This document shows, in pieces, positions 5,836-12,018 of a stretch of 12,018 bases of DNA (position 1 is its first letter; each line of letters begins with the position of its first letter). Location: contig JAEEWY010000030.1 in assembly GCA_016291275.1 (NCBI GenBank), forward strand, positions 1 through 12,018, given 5' to 3'. Origin of the DNA: Methanobrevibacter sp. Lineage in GTDB: Archaea; Methanobacteriota; Methanobacteria; Methanobacteriales; Methanobacteriaceae. The notes below the pieces were generated by a model. The model had not been told where the DNA came from. It made no database searches and saw nothing but the letters and a program-made list of their open reading frames with translations. Position numbers and translations under genes: made by a program.

Positions 5836-7734
5836 ATGTCTGATACTAAAAAAGAAAAAATTATTGGAATTGACTTAGGTACTAGTAACTCTGCAGCATC
5901 TGTACTTGTTGGTGGTAAACCTACCGTTATCCCAAGTGCAGAAGGTGCAAGCCAATACGGTAAAGCATTCCCAAGTTATGTTGCATTCACTGAAGACGGT
6001 CAACAATTAGTTGGTGAACCAGCAAGAAGACAAGCTGTTACCAACCCAGAAAACACCATCAGTGCAATCAAAAGAAAAATGGGTACCGATTACAAAGTAA
6101 CTATCCAAGGCAAACAATACACTCCACAAGAAATCTCTGCAAAAATCTTGCAAAAGATCAAAAAAGACGCAGAATCCTTCTTAGGAGAACCAATCGAAAA
6201 GGCAGTTATTACCGTACCTGCTTACTTTGACGACAACCAAAGAACTGCAACCAAAGACGCAGGAACCATTGCAGGTCTTGATGTAGTAAGACTTGTAAAC
6301 GAACCAACTGCAGCAAGTTTAGCTTACGGTATCGACAAGCAAGATGACGATGATGACGTTAACATTTTAGTATTCGATTTAGGTGGAGGTACCTTAGACG
6401 TAACCATTATGGAATTTGGTGGAGGAGTATTCGAAGTACAATCCACTAGTGGGGACACTCAACTCGGTGGTACCGACATGGACAACGCTTTAATGAACTA
6501 CTTAGCAAGTGAATTCAAAGCTGAAACCGGAATTGACTTAATGACTGATGACCAAGCAGTCCAAAGATTAAGAGAAGCAGCTGAAAAGGCAAAAATCGAA
6601 TTGTCCACTACCTTAACAAGTGAAGTAAACTTACCATTCATTTGCATGGGAAATGACGGCAAACCTCACAACTTAATTAACAATTTAAGTAGAGCAAAAT
6701 TAGAAGAATTAGTAGATCCTATCGTAAACAAATGTGGTCAACCTATCAAACAAGCATTAGACGATGCAAAAATGACCAAAAATGACATTGACAAAATCAT
6801 CCTTGTTGGTGGACCTACCAGAATGCCAATCGTACAAAAATTCGTGGAAAACTTCATTGGTAAACCTGTAGAAAGAGGAATTGACCCAATGGAATGTGTA
6901 GCAATGGGTGCAGCTATTCAAGGTGGAGTACTCGCTGGAGAAATCAAAGACTTAGTTCTCTTAGACGTTACCCCATTATCCTTAGGTATTGAAACCTTAG
7001 GTGGAGTATCAACTACCCTTATTGAAAGAAACACTACAATTCCTGCTAAAAAATCTCAAATCTTCTCAACTGCAGCTGACAACCAACCTTCTGTAGACAT
7101 TCACGTAGTTCAAGGGGAAAGAAAAATGGCAGCAGACAACACCACTCTTGGAAGATTCCAATTAGTAGGAATACCTCCTGCACCAAGAGGAATGCCTCAA
7201 ATTGAAGTAACCTTCGATATTGACGCAAACGGTATTATCAATGTAACTGCTCAAGACAAAGGAACCGGTAAGGAACAATCCATTACCATCACCTCTTCAA
7301 CTAAATTGACTGATGAAGAAATCGAAAAAGCAGTTAAAGAAGCTGAAATGAATGCTGAAGCAGACAAGAAGAAACAAGAAGAAATTGAAGTTAGAAACAA
7401 TGCTGACTCCATGATCTACACTGCAGAAAAAACCATCAATGAAGAGGAAATCAAAGACAAAGTCTCTGATGACGAAAGATCCAACATTGAAAGATTAGTT
7501 GCAGAACTTAGAGAATTAATCAGCGGCGATGACATTGCAGCAATCAAAGAGAAAACCGATGAACTTACCAAAGTGGTTCAAGACATCGGTGCAAGAATCT
7601 ACCAAGAAGCTGCAGCAGCTCAACAAGCAGCACAAGATGCAGCTGGAGCAGCAGGTGCTGATCCTAACGCAGGAGCAGGACCACAAGATGACGATGACGG
7701 CACTATTGATGCTGAATTCGAAGAGAAAAAATAG
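5836..7734 (+). CDS. dnaK: Molecular chaperone DnaK (Hsp70)
   Basis: ATP-dependent cytoplasmic chaperone that binds exposed hydrophobic peptides, with DnaJ and GrpE as partners. 632 aa. The ATPase domain (1-370) shows IGIDLGTSNSA (10-20), VPAYFDDNQRTATKDAG (127-143), LVNEPTAASLAYG (153-165), FDLGGGTLDVT (180-190) and ILVGGPTRMP (322-331). The linker DLVLLDVTPLSLG (372-384) leads to the substrate-binding domain and a helical lid (490-590), then an Ala/Gln/Gly-rich tail ending in an acidic DDDDGTIDAEFEE segment. The N-terminal half passes from KRKMG straight to TDYKV, so it lacks the insert found in Gram-negative DnaK. That is the Gram-positive/archaeal type and fits old transfer from bacteria. 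The start is ATG 5836 with GGTGA five bases before it; the upstream GTG at 5827 is part of that site. Codon use is more uniform than in neighbours (many TTA, GAC, ACC), consistent with high expression. Confidence 0.97.
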   Translation: MSDTKKEKIIGIDLGTSNSAASVLVGGKPTVIPSAEGASQYGKAFPSYVAFTEDGQQLVGEPARRQAVTNPENTISAIKRKMGTDYKVTIQGKQYTPQEISAKILQKIKKDAESFLGEPIEKAVITVPAYFDDNQRTATKDAGTIAGLDVVRLVNEPTAASLAYGIDKQDDDDDVNILVFDLGGGTLDVTIMEFGGGVFEVQSTSGDTQLGGTDMDNALMNYLASEFKAETGIDLMTDDQAVQRLREAAEKAKIELSTTLTSEVNLPFICMGNDGKPHNLINNLSRAKLEELVDPIVNKCGQPIKQALDDAKMTKNDIDKIILVGGPTRMPIVQKFVENFIGKPVERGIDPMECVAMGAAIQGGVLAGEIKDLVLLDVTPLSLGIETLGGVSTTLIERNTTIPAKKSQIFSTAADNQPSVDIHVVQGERKMAADNTTLGRFQLVGIPPAPRGMPQIEVTFDIDANGIINVTAQDKGTGKEQSITITSSTKLTDEEIEKAVKEAEMNAEADKKKQEEIEVRNNADSMIYTAEKTINEEEIKDKVSDDERSNIERLVAELRELISGDDIAAIKEKTDELTKVVQDIGARIYQEAAAAQQAAQDAAGAAGADPNAGAGPQDDDDGTIDAEFEEKK

Positions 7735-7754
7735 ATTTGAATCAAAATTAGCAG

Positions 7755-7812
7755 TAGATTAAAATAATTATTATAAAATTCTAATAATAATTTTTAATCT
7801 ATTTATTTTTTT
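7755..7812 (+). terminator. Terminator-like hairpin after dnaK
   Basis: TAGATTAAAA (7755-7764) pairs perfectly with TTTTAATCTA (7792-7801), and ATTATTA (7767-7773) with TAATAAT (7782-7788) inside it. The stem begins 20 nt after the dnaK stop codon and is followed by TTTATTTTTTT (7802-7812). It could end the grpE-dnaK transcript or protect its 3' end. Confidence 0.6.
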
Positions 7813-7861
7813 GATTTGTCATATTTTAATTATAACCTCTCAAAAATAGAAATAATAAATT

Positions 7862-7929
7862 GAATTCTTTTAGACATTCCTCCTTGATTTTTCTTAGCCA
7901 CTTACAACCTTTTAATGTCTAAAGAATTC
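7862..7929. repeat. Long inverted repeat between dnaK and dnaJ
   Basis: The left arm, GAATTCTTTTAGACATT (7862-7878), matches the right arm, AATGTCTAAAGAATTC (7914-7929), over 16 pairs with one bulged T; the loop is 35 nt. There are no G-U pairs, so it is symmetric at the DNA level. A T5 run follows the right arm. It may be a second terminator, a small structured RNA or the remnant of a mobile inverted-repeat element. Confidence 0.6.
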
Positions 7930-8011
7930 TTTTTATTAATTAAATCATTATTAAAAATAGAGAGAAAGAATCAAAAACTTGAGCAAATTAAATTAAGTTT
8001 AAATATTAAAA

Positions 8012-8049
8012 TTAACTAATAATTAATTTAGTAACTTATCATTAGTTAA
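8012..8049. promoter_or_regulatory. Inverted repeat with heat-shock operator half-sites upstream of dnaJ
   Basis: TTAACTAAT (8012-8020) and ATTAGTTAA (8041-8049) are perfect 9-bp arms. Inside lies TAACT-N7-AGTTA (8032-8048). The half-sites TAAC and GTTA are those of the operators at 4518-4599, but the spacing here is nine bases rather than five. It lies about 180 bp before the dnaJ start and could be a weak or degenerate operator. Confidence 0.35.
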
Positions 8050-8075
8050 AATTTAATTAAATTATTTTATTTTAT

Positions 8076-8103
8076 GAAAAAATTACTGAGAAAAAATTAC
8101 TGA
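8076..8103. repeat. 14-bp direct tandem repeat upstream of dnaJ
   Basis: GAAAAAATTACTGA occurs twice without a gap, at 8076-8089 and 8090-8103, with no mismatch. It lies about 125 bp before the dnaJ start. Apart from these repeats, the TATA-like AT-rich DNA up to 8200 shows nothing I can separate as a defined promoter; TTTTTAAAAATTAATA at 8145-8160 is the best TATA candidate. Confidence 0.7.
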
Positions 8104-8226
8104 TTAGGTAATTTAATTAAATTTTAATTAATAGTTCTATACTATTTTTAAAAATTAATATGAATCATTAAAAAAAATCAAGAATTAATAAATAATCAAT
8201 TACAATTAATGTTTATAGGTGACGAA

Positions 8227-9387
8227 ATGGCAGAGAAGCGTGACTATTATGAAGTTCTCGGAGTGGACAAAACCGCTGATGAGAAGGAAATTAAAAAGGC
8301 TTATCGTAAATTAGCTAGAAAATACCATCCTGATGTTGTGGAAGAGGATAAGAAAGAGGAAGCTACTGAAAAGTTCAAGGAAATCAGTGAAGCTTACGCT
8401 GTCTTATCTGATGAGGAAAAAAGGTCCAGATATGATCAATTCGGTCATGCAGGTATGGAAGGCTTCTCTAACGAGGATATCTTTAGAAACGTAAACTTTG
8501 AAGACATCTTCCAAGGATTTGGAGGAGGCGGAATAGAGGACATCTTCGATTTATTCGGATTCGGTACCGGCAGATCAAGGTCTCGCAGTTCCGGCCCAAG
8601 AAGAGGAAGCGACATTTACACTGAAGTCGAAATCACCTTGGAAGAAGCTGCAAATGGTGCTGATAAGGAAGTCACTGTAAGACACGATGTATTCTGCCCA
8701 GTCTGTGACGGTTCCAAAGCGGAACCTGGAAGTGAAGTTGAAACCTGTCCTGTCTGTGGAGGTACCGGTCAAAGAAAACAAATCAGACAAAGCCTATTTG
8801 GACAAGTCATGAATGTTGTTCAATGTGGCGAATGTAATGGTACCGGTAAGATCATCAAGGAGCCATGTCACAACTGTAAAGGTAGAGGAACCGTTAAGGA
8901 AAGCAAAACCCTCAACATCAAAATCCCAGCAGGTGTTGAAAGCGGAAACCGCTTAAGAGTCTCTGGTGAAGGTAATGTCGGAGATGTTGGCGGTGGAAAC
9001 GGAGATCTTTATGTTGAGATTTACATAAAAAGACATGAATACTTTGAAAGGGATGGTGCAAACCTCTACTATGAAAAGCAAATCAGTTTCGTCCAAGCAA
9101 GTTTAGGTGACACTGTAGACATTCCAACCATCAATGGAGAAGTCGAGCTTAAGATTCCACCTGGAACCCAAAGCGGAACCACATTCAGATTAAGAGACCA
9201 AGGTATGCCTTACATGAGACGTGCTGGAAAAGGAAACCTTTATGTAAACATTACCGTTGTTGTTCCTCAAAAACTCTCCAAGGAACAGAAAAAGCTATTG
9301 ATCCAATTTGGAGAAATCAGCGGAGACGAAATAAAAGTCTACAAAAAGGGACTCTTTGACAAGGTTAAAGATGCCATCAATAACTAA
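8227..9387 (+). CDS. dnaJ: Co-chaperone DnaJ (Hsp40)
   Basis: DnaJ delivers unfolded proteins to DnaK and stimulates its ATPase. 386 aa of the full class I form. The J domain spans 5-70 with HPD at 34-36; a Gly/Phe-rich stretch covers about 71-125 and ends in a basic RSRSRSSGPRRG segment. The zinc domain has four Cys pairs (157/160, 174/177, 200/203, 214/217), and the C-terminal beta domains follow from about 225. The first zinc motif reads CPVCDGSKA instead of CxxCxGxG, a common variant. The start is ATG 8227 with GGTGA four bases before; an in-frame ATG at 8209 lies upstream of that site and is not used. The gap of 492 bp after dnaK and the dnaK terminator suggest a separate promoter. Confidence 0.96.
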   Translation: MAEKRDYYEVLGVDKTADEKEIKKAYRKLARKYHPDVVEEDKKEEATEKFKEISEAYAVLSDEEKRSRYDQFGHAGMEGFSNEDIFRNVNFEDIFQGFGGGGIEDIFDLFGFGTGRSRSRSSGPRRGSDIYTEVEITLEEAANGADKEVTVRHDVFCPVCDGSKAEPGSEVETCPVCGGTGQRKQIRQSLFGQVMNVVQCGECNGTGKIIKEPCHNCKGRGTVKESKTLNIKIPAGVESGNRLRVSGEGNVGDVGGGNGDLYVEIYIKRHEYFERDGANLYYEKQISFVQASLGDTVDIPTINGEVELKIPPGTQSGTTFRLRDQGMPYMRRAGKGNLYVNITVVVPQKLSKEQKKLLIQFGEISGDEIKVYKKGLFDKVKDAINN

Positions 9388-9404
9388 ACAATTTAACTAA
9401 TCAA

Positions 9405-9443
9405 TAGATGTTTGATTCAAACATCTAATTTTCTTATTTTTTT
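9405..9443 (+). terminator. Terminator hairpin after dnaJ
   Basis: TAGATGTTTG (9405-9414), loop ATT, CAAACATCTA (9418-9427): perfect 10-bp arms, starting 17 nt after the dnaJ stop. A T-rich run, TTTTCTTATTTTTTT, follows immediately. This closely resembles a bacterial-type intrinsic terminator and closes the chaperone region. Confidence 0.7.
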
Positions 9444-9562
9444 AAATTTTAATTTTTCGAATTTTATCAATTTTCTATTTTCTATTTTTATTCTAATTTA
9501 TTATCTTATTTTCCAACCTATTTTTTATAAAATTTTACTAAAATTAAAAATTTTTATCTTTA

Positions 9563-9628
9563 TGTATAGATACTCTTAATTTAAAATATATAATTGAAAA
9601 AATAATTCAATTAAATGAGAGTTATACA
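9563..9628. promoter_or_regulatory. Inverted repeat around a TATA box upstream of bioW, candidate operator
   Basis: TGTATA-GAT-ACTCT (9563-9576) mirrors AGAGT-TATACA (9618-9628) apart from a 3-nt insertion. Between them TAATTGAA (9591-9598) mirrors TTCAATTA (9606-9613). The TATA-like TTTAAAATATATAA (9580-9593) lies inside. Arms placed on both sides of a TATA box suggest a regulator site, perhaps for biotin-dependent control. The rest of the 9444-9749 gap is AT-rich with nothing else definite. Confidence 0.4.
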
Positions 9629-9631
9629 TGA

Positions 9632-9656
9632 TTAAAATATAGTTTACTTAACAAAC
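9632..9656 (+). promoter_or_regulatory. Second possible bioW promoter with small palindrome
   Basis: TTAAAATATAG (9632-9642) is TATA-like and is followed directly by GTTTACTTAACAAAC (9642-9656), with arms GTTT/AAAC seven bases apart. It lies about 95 bp before the bioW ATG. It is weaker than the inverted repeat upstream. Confidence 0.3.
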
Positions 9657-9749
9657 CATGATTTTAAATGTATCTTAAATCAATTAAGTTGAATGAAAAT
9701 TTTTAGCAAAAAATCAACATATCAAAATTGAAGATTTTCAGCCAAAATC

Positions 9750-10574
9750 ATGTCAAATATTAATAATTATGAAAAACAAATAGAGTATAGTAAAAATTTA
9801 ATAGGCAAGATTATGATGTACAGTATAAAAATGCGATGCTCAAAAGGAGGCCCTCATGAAGAAGGGGGAAAACATATCTCTGGAGCAGAACGTGTTTTAA
9901 GAGAAGATGAAATCGAAGATGAATTGATCAATGTTTACAGAAGGGCAATCACTCATGAGAGAGGAAAGCCAGACTTTATAAATTTAAAGATTGAAAAAAT
10001 AGATGAAGAGGATATCATCTATAAGAAAAGACTAAACATTAATGAGCATCACGTAGAATCCAAAGAAGATGGATTGGATCTTGCGAAGGAATTATTAATG
10101 GACAATGCAGTGAGTGAAGAATCTGCAGAAATGGCTATCCAAAATTTACAAGACCTTGAAGAAAGCATGCATGGAGCTATGCTTATCGATAAAGACACAG
10201 GTAAGAGAATAGACGATAAAGGAATTAAGGGAGTTAGGGTAACAGGAATAGCTAGTGCAGACATAAGAAATTATAAGGAATCATTGAAAAATGATGGAAG
10301 GGAAGGTCTCCATCTTGAAGAGGCACTGATTCTTGCATCCAAAATAGCAAGCTGCAAAGGAATAGTTGCAGAATTATGCTGGTCCGATGACCCAAGTTAT
10401 GTAATAGGATACGTAGGAACAAAGGACAATTATGAACGTATTCCTATCCTAAAGGATGAAGGAAATCCTATTGGAGGAAGAGCATTCTTTGTTGACACCA
10501 ATCAATTGAATGATGATTACACTTTAGATGATTTAATAGATTATCTTGAAAATCAAATCGTACTTATTGAATAA
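9750..10574 (+). CDS. bioW: 6-carboxyhexanoate-CoA ligase (pimeloyl-CoA synthetase) BioW
   Basis: BioW activates pimelate with ATP and CoA to pimeloyl-CoA, the substrate of BioF in biotin synthesis. Family motifs visible: YSIKMRCSKGG at 24-34, EGGKHISGAERVL at 38-50, KGVRVTG at 160-166, WSDDPSYVIGYV at 211-222 and GGRAFFVD at 242-249. At 274 aa it is slightly longer than usual, because homologues begin close to the YSIKMR segment. ATG codons at 9813 and 9816 (residues 22 and 23) would give the normal N-terminus, so the true start may be there; ATG 9750 has no clear ribosome binding site. bioF follows after 21 nt, so the two are co-transcribed. The genes for the later steps (bioA, bioD, bioB) are not in the window. 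Confidence 0.93.
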   Translation: MSNINNYEKQIEYSKNLIGKIMMYSIKMRCSKGGPHEEGGKHISGAERVLREDEIEDELINVYRRAITHERGKPDFINLKIEKIDEEDIIYKKRLNINEHHVESKEDGLDLAKELLMDNAVSEESAEMAIQNLQDLEESMHGAMLIDKDTGKRIDDKGIKGVRVTGIASADIRNYKESLKNDGREGLHLEEALILASKIASCKGIVAELCWSDDPSYVIGYVGTKDNYERIPILKDEGNPIGGRAFFVDTNQLNDDYTLDDLIDYLENQIVLIE

Positions 10575-10595
10575 ATTTTTTTTAAGGATGATATT

Positions 10596-11807
10596 ATGAA
10601 TCCAAATCTTGAAAATAAACTTAAAGAAGAACTTGATGAACTTAAAACTAATAATCTTCTAAGAACAGTAGATGATTTAAGGTTTATCTCTTCTACAAAA
10701 GCCATTGATAATGATGGAAATGAATTTCTTGTATTTGGAACCAATAACTATCTTGGCTTAACACATCATCCAGATGTAATTAAAGCAGCTCAAGAAACAA
10801 GTGAAAGTGGAACAGGTTCAACTGGTTCAAGACTGACAACAGGAGCTTCTTTTGAGGCTAGAGAACTTGAAAACAATATCTCAGAGTTTAAAAACGTTGA
10901 ATCCACACTTATTTTTAATACAGGATATATGACTAATTTAGGAGTGATTTATGCTCTTACTAAGGAAAATGATGTCATATTTTCAGATCAATTGAATCAT
11001 GCAAGCATTATAGATGGAACAAGAATCTCTAAAGCTAAAGTAAAAGTCTACAAACATAAGGATACAAAAGACCTCGAGAATCTTATTTTAGATGAAATTG
11101 AATCCAAAAAAGATTCCAACCTATTTATTGTGAGCGATGGAGTATTCAGTATGGATGGGGACATTGCCCCACTTCCAGAACTTGTGGAAATAGCCGACAA
11201 ATACAACTGCACTCTTATAATCGATGAGGCACATGCAACTGGAGTTATCGGGAAAACAGGTAAGGGAACAGTTGAATACTATAAGGACAAGACTGGAATT
11301 GACTTAACTGACTCAGTTGATTTGCAAATAGGAACCTTAAGCAAGGCACTTGCATCAGAAGGAGGATTTGTTTGTGGAAAACAAGTCTACATCGATTATC
11401 TTATAAACAAATCAAGGCCTTTCATTTTCGCAACTGCACTTTCTCCAGCAACAATAGCTAGTGCAAATGCTGCTTTAAACTTACTTAAAGAAAATAGTGA
11501 AGAATATCTAAATAATCTAAATTCAAACACAAGTCTTATGAGAAAGCTGCTTTGTGATGCTGGATTGAACATTGTTGATGGAGAAACACCAATTATACCA
11601 ATCATCATAGGCCCTGCAGAATTGGCAAACAAAATCTCAAAAGAATTGGAAAAAGAAGGAATTATAGTATCCGCTATCAGACCACCATCAGTTCCTAAAG
11701 ATATGAGTAGATTAAGATTAACAGTTATTGCCACCCATACAAAAGATGAAATAGAATACACTGCTCAAAAAATTATTGAAATTTGGAATATTCTAAATAA
11801 AAATTAA
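10596..11807 (+). CDS. bioF: 8-amino-7-oxononanoate synthase (pimeloyl-CoA:alanine condensing) BioF
   Basis: A PLP-dependent alpha-oxoamine synthase that joins pimeloyl-CoA and L-alanine, releasing CO2 and CoA, to give 8-amino-7-oxononanoate. 403 aa, fold-type I. Catalytic residues are in place: His135 in DQLNHAS stacks on the cofactor, Asp210 and His213 in IIDEAHATG contact the PLP ring, and Lys250 in GTLSKALASEGGF forms the Schiff base. Substrate-region motifs FGTNNYLGL (47-55) and GTGSTGSRLTTG (72-83) are also present. The related enzymes KBL and serine palmitoyltransferase share these, but the position directly after bioW makes BioF the best call. The start is ATG 10596 with AAGGATGAT upstream. 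The start of a recombinase gene follows 97 nt later. Confidence 0.94.
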   Translation: MNPNLENKLKEELDELKTNNLLRTVDDLRFISSTKAIDNDGNEFLVFGTNNYLGLTHHPDVIKAAQETSESGTGSTGSRLTTGASFEARELENNISEFKNVESTLIFNTGYMTNLGVIYALTKENDVIFSDQLNHASIIDGTRISKAKVKVYKHKDTKDLENLILDEIESKKDSNLFIVSDGVFSMDGDIAPLPELVEIADKYNCTLIIDEAHATGVIGKTGKGTVEYYKDKTGIDLTDSVDLQIGTLSKALASEGGFVCGKQVYIDYLINKSRPFIFATALSPATIASANAALNLLKENSEEYLNNLNSNTSLMRKLLCDAGLNIVDGETPIIPIIIGPAELANKISKELEKEGIIVSAIRPPSVPKDMSRLRLTVIATHTKDEIEYTAQKIIEIWNILNKN

Positions 11808-11841
11808 TATAAAAATAGAGAAAATAATGGTCTGCCGAGAG

Positions 11842-11881
11842 TAACCTATATAAAATCGTATGGGTTAGCTAAATTTAAATA
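11842..11881 (+). promoter_or_regulatory. Hairpin and TATA elements before the recombinase gene
   Basis: TAACCTATA (11842-11850) pairs with TATGGGTTA (11859-11867) over nine pairs, one of them G-U. The left arm also contains a TATA-like CTATATAAAA. A second TATA element, TTTAAATA (11874-11881), lies about 31 bp before the ATG at 11905, which would make an almost leaderless transcript. The hairpin may be a recombinase binding site, but this is not shown. Confidence 0.35.
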
Positions 11882-11904
11882 GCAGAAAATGCATATTATT
11901 AATT

Positions 11905-12018
11905 ATGACCACCAAAAGAAAATTTTCCGAAACAGACCATAAATTAAGCATGATGATCACCAGAAGAAATTTATCTAAAGGTACAATAAAAAGCTATGAT
12001 ATTGTCTTTAATGAAATA
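11905..12018 (+). CDS. N-terminal fragment of a probable tyrosine recombinase/integrase, cut by the window edge
   Basis: The 38 visible codons begin MTTKRKFSETDHKLS and continue with a segment LSKGTIKSYDIVFNEI. The pattern of a helix reading LSxxTIxxYxxxxxxI is typical of the SAM-like, core-binding N-terminal domain of phage-type integrases (as in XerC/D relatives). The catalytic domain with its Arg-His-Arg-Tyr residues would lie outside the window, so the class cannot be confirmed. There is no ribosome binding site; a TATA box about 31 bp upstream suggests a leaderless message. Its position after bioF suggests the edge of an integrated element. Confidence 0.55.
   Translation, partial: MTTKRKFSETDHKLSMMITRRNLSKGTIKSYDIVFNEI

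Noticed and set aside
7840..7902. Minus-strand mini-ORF (GTG start, about 20 codons) beginning with the codons for MAKKNQGG, resembling the first codons of grpE
   Set aside because: The shared run with grpE is only about 14 bases in AT-rich DNA, the product is tiny, and it lies inside the inverted repeat. Chance is the simpler explanation.
11827..11886. tRNA or tRNA-like attachment site before the recombinase gene
   Set aside because: There is a hairpin, but no acceptor stem, no T-loop GTTCRA sequence and no 3' CCA context; it cannot be folded into a cloverleaf.

Overview
The window looks like a chromosomal segment from a methanogenic archaeon of the Methanobrevibacter type. The intergenic DNA is extremely AT-rich. 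Starts are preceded by GGTGA or GGAGGT ribosome binding sites, and promoters have archaeal BRE/TATA form (for example TTTATATA at 4546-4553). The gene content fits too: a nickel-pincer cofactor gene, a hydrogenase maturation gene, a bacterial-type DnaK system next to an archaeal ArsR-like regulator, and the BioW route to pimeloyl-CoA. The genus is an inference, not a proof.

Left part (1-3850). A minus-strand gene runs off the left edge. Next comes larB (minus strand, nickel-pincer cofactor synthesis), divergent from hypF (plus strand, [NiFe]-hydrogenase cyanide ligand synthesis). The ~180 bp between them carries a 15-bp tandem repeat. hypF and the following regulator gene converge on a T-rich/A-rich terminator region.

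Centre (3850-9440). An ArsR-type winged-helix regulator (minus) faces grpE, dnaK and dnaJ (plus). Between regulator and grpE are two mirror-image promoters. Each has a TATA box 27 nt before the same decamer AGTATAGAGA, and three TAAC-N5-GTTA palindromes overlap or flank the TATA boxes. This resembles the CTAAC-N5-GTTAG operator I recall for the Archaeoglobus heat-shock regulator HSR1, so the gene is very probably the autoregulated repressor of the chaperone genes. The grpE promoter lies about 420 nt before the grpE start. The DNA between holds at least four strong hairpins, one with three G-U pairs that fit only plus-strand RNA: either an unusually long structured leader or an undescribed small RNA. 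dnaK ends in a terminator-like hairpin and dnaJ follows 492 bp later, so dnaJ probably has its own promoter.

Right part (9440-12018). bioW and bioF form a tight two-gene unit that makes pimeloyl-CoA and then 8-amino-7-oxononanoate for biotin; an imperfect inverted repeat surrounds a TATA box upstream. The window ends in the first 38 codons of a probable tyrosine recombinase, which suggests that a mobile element begins just beyond bioF.
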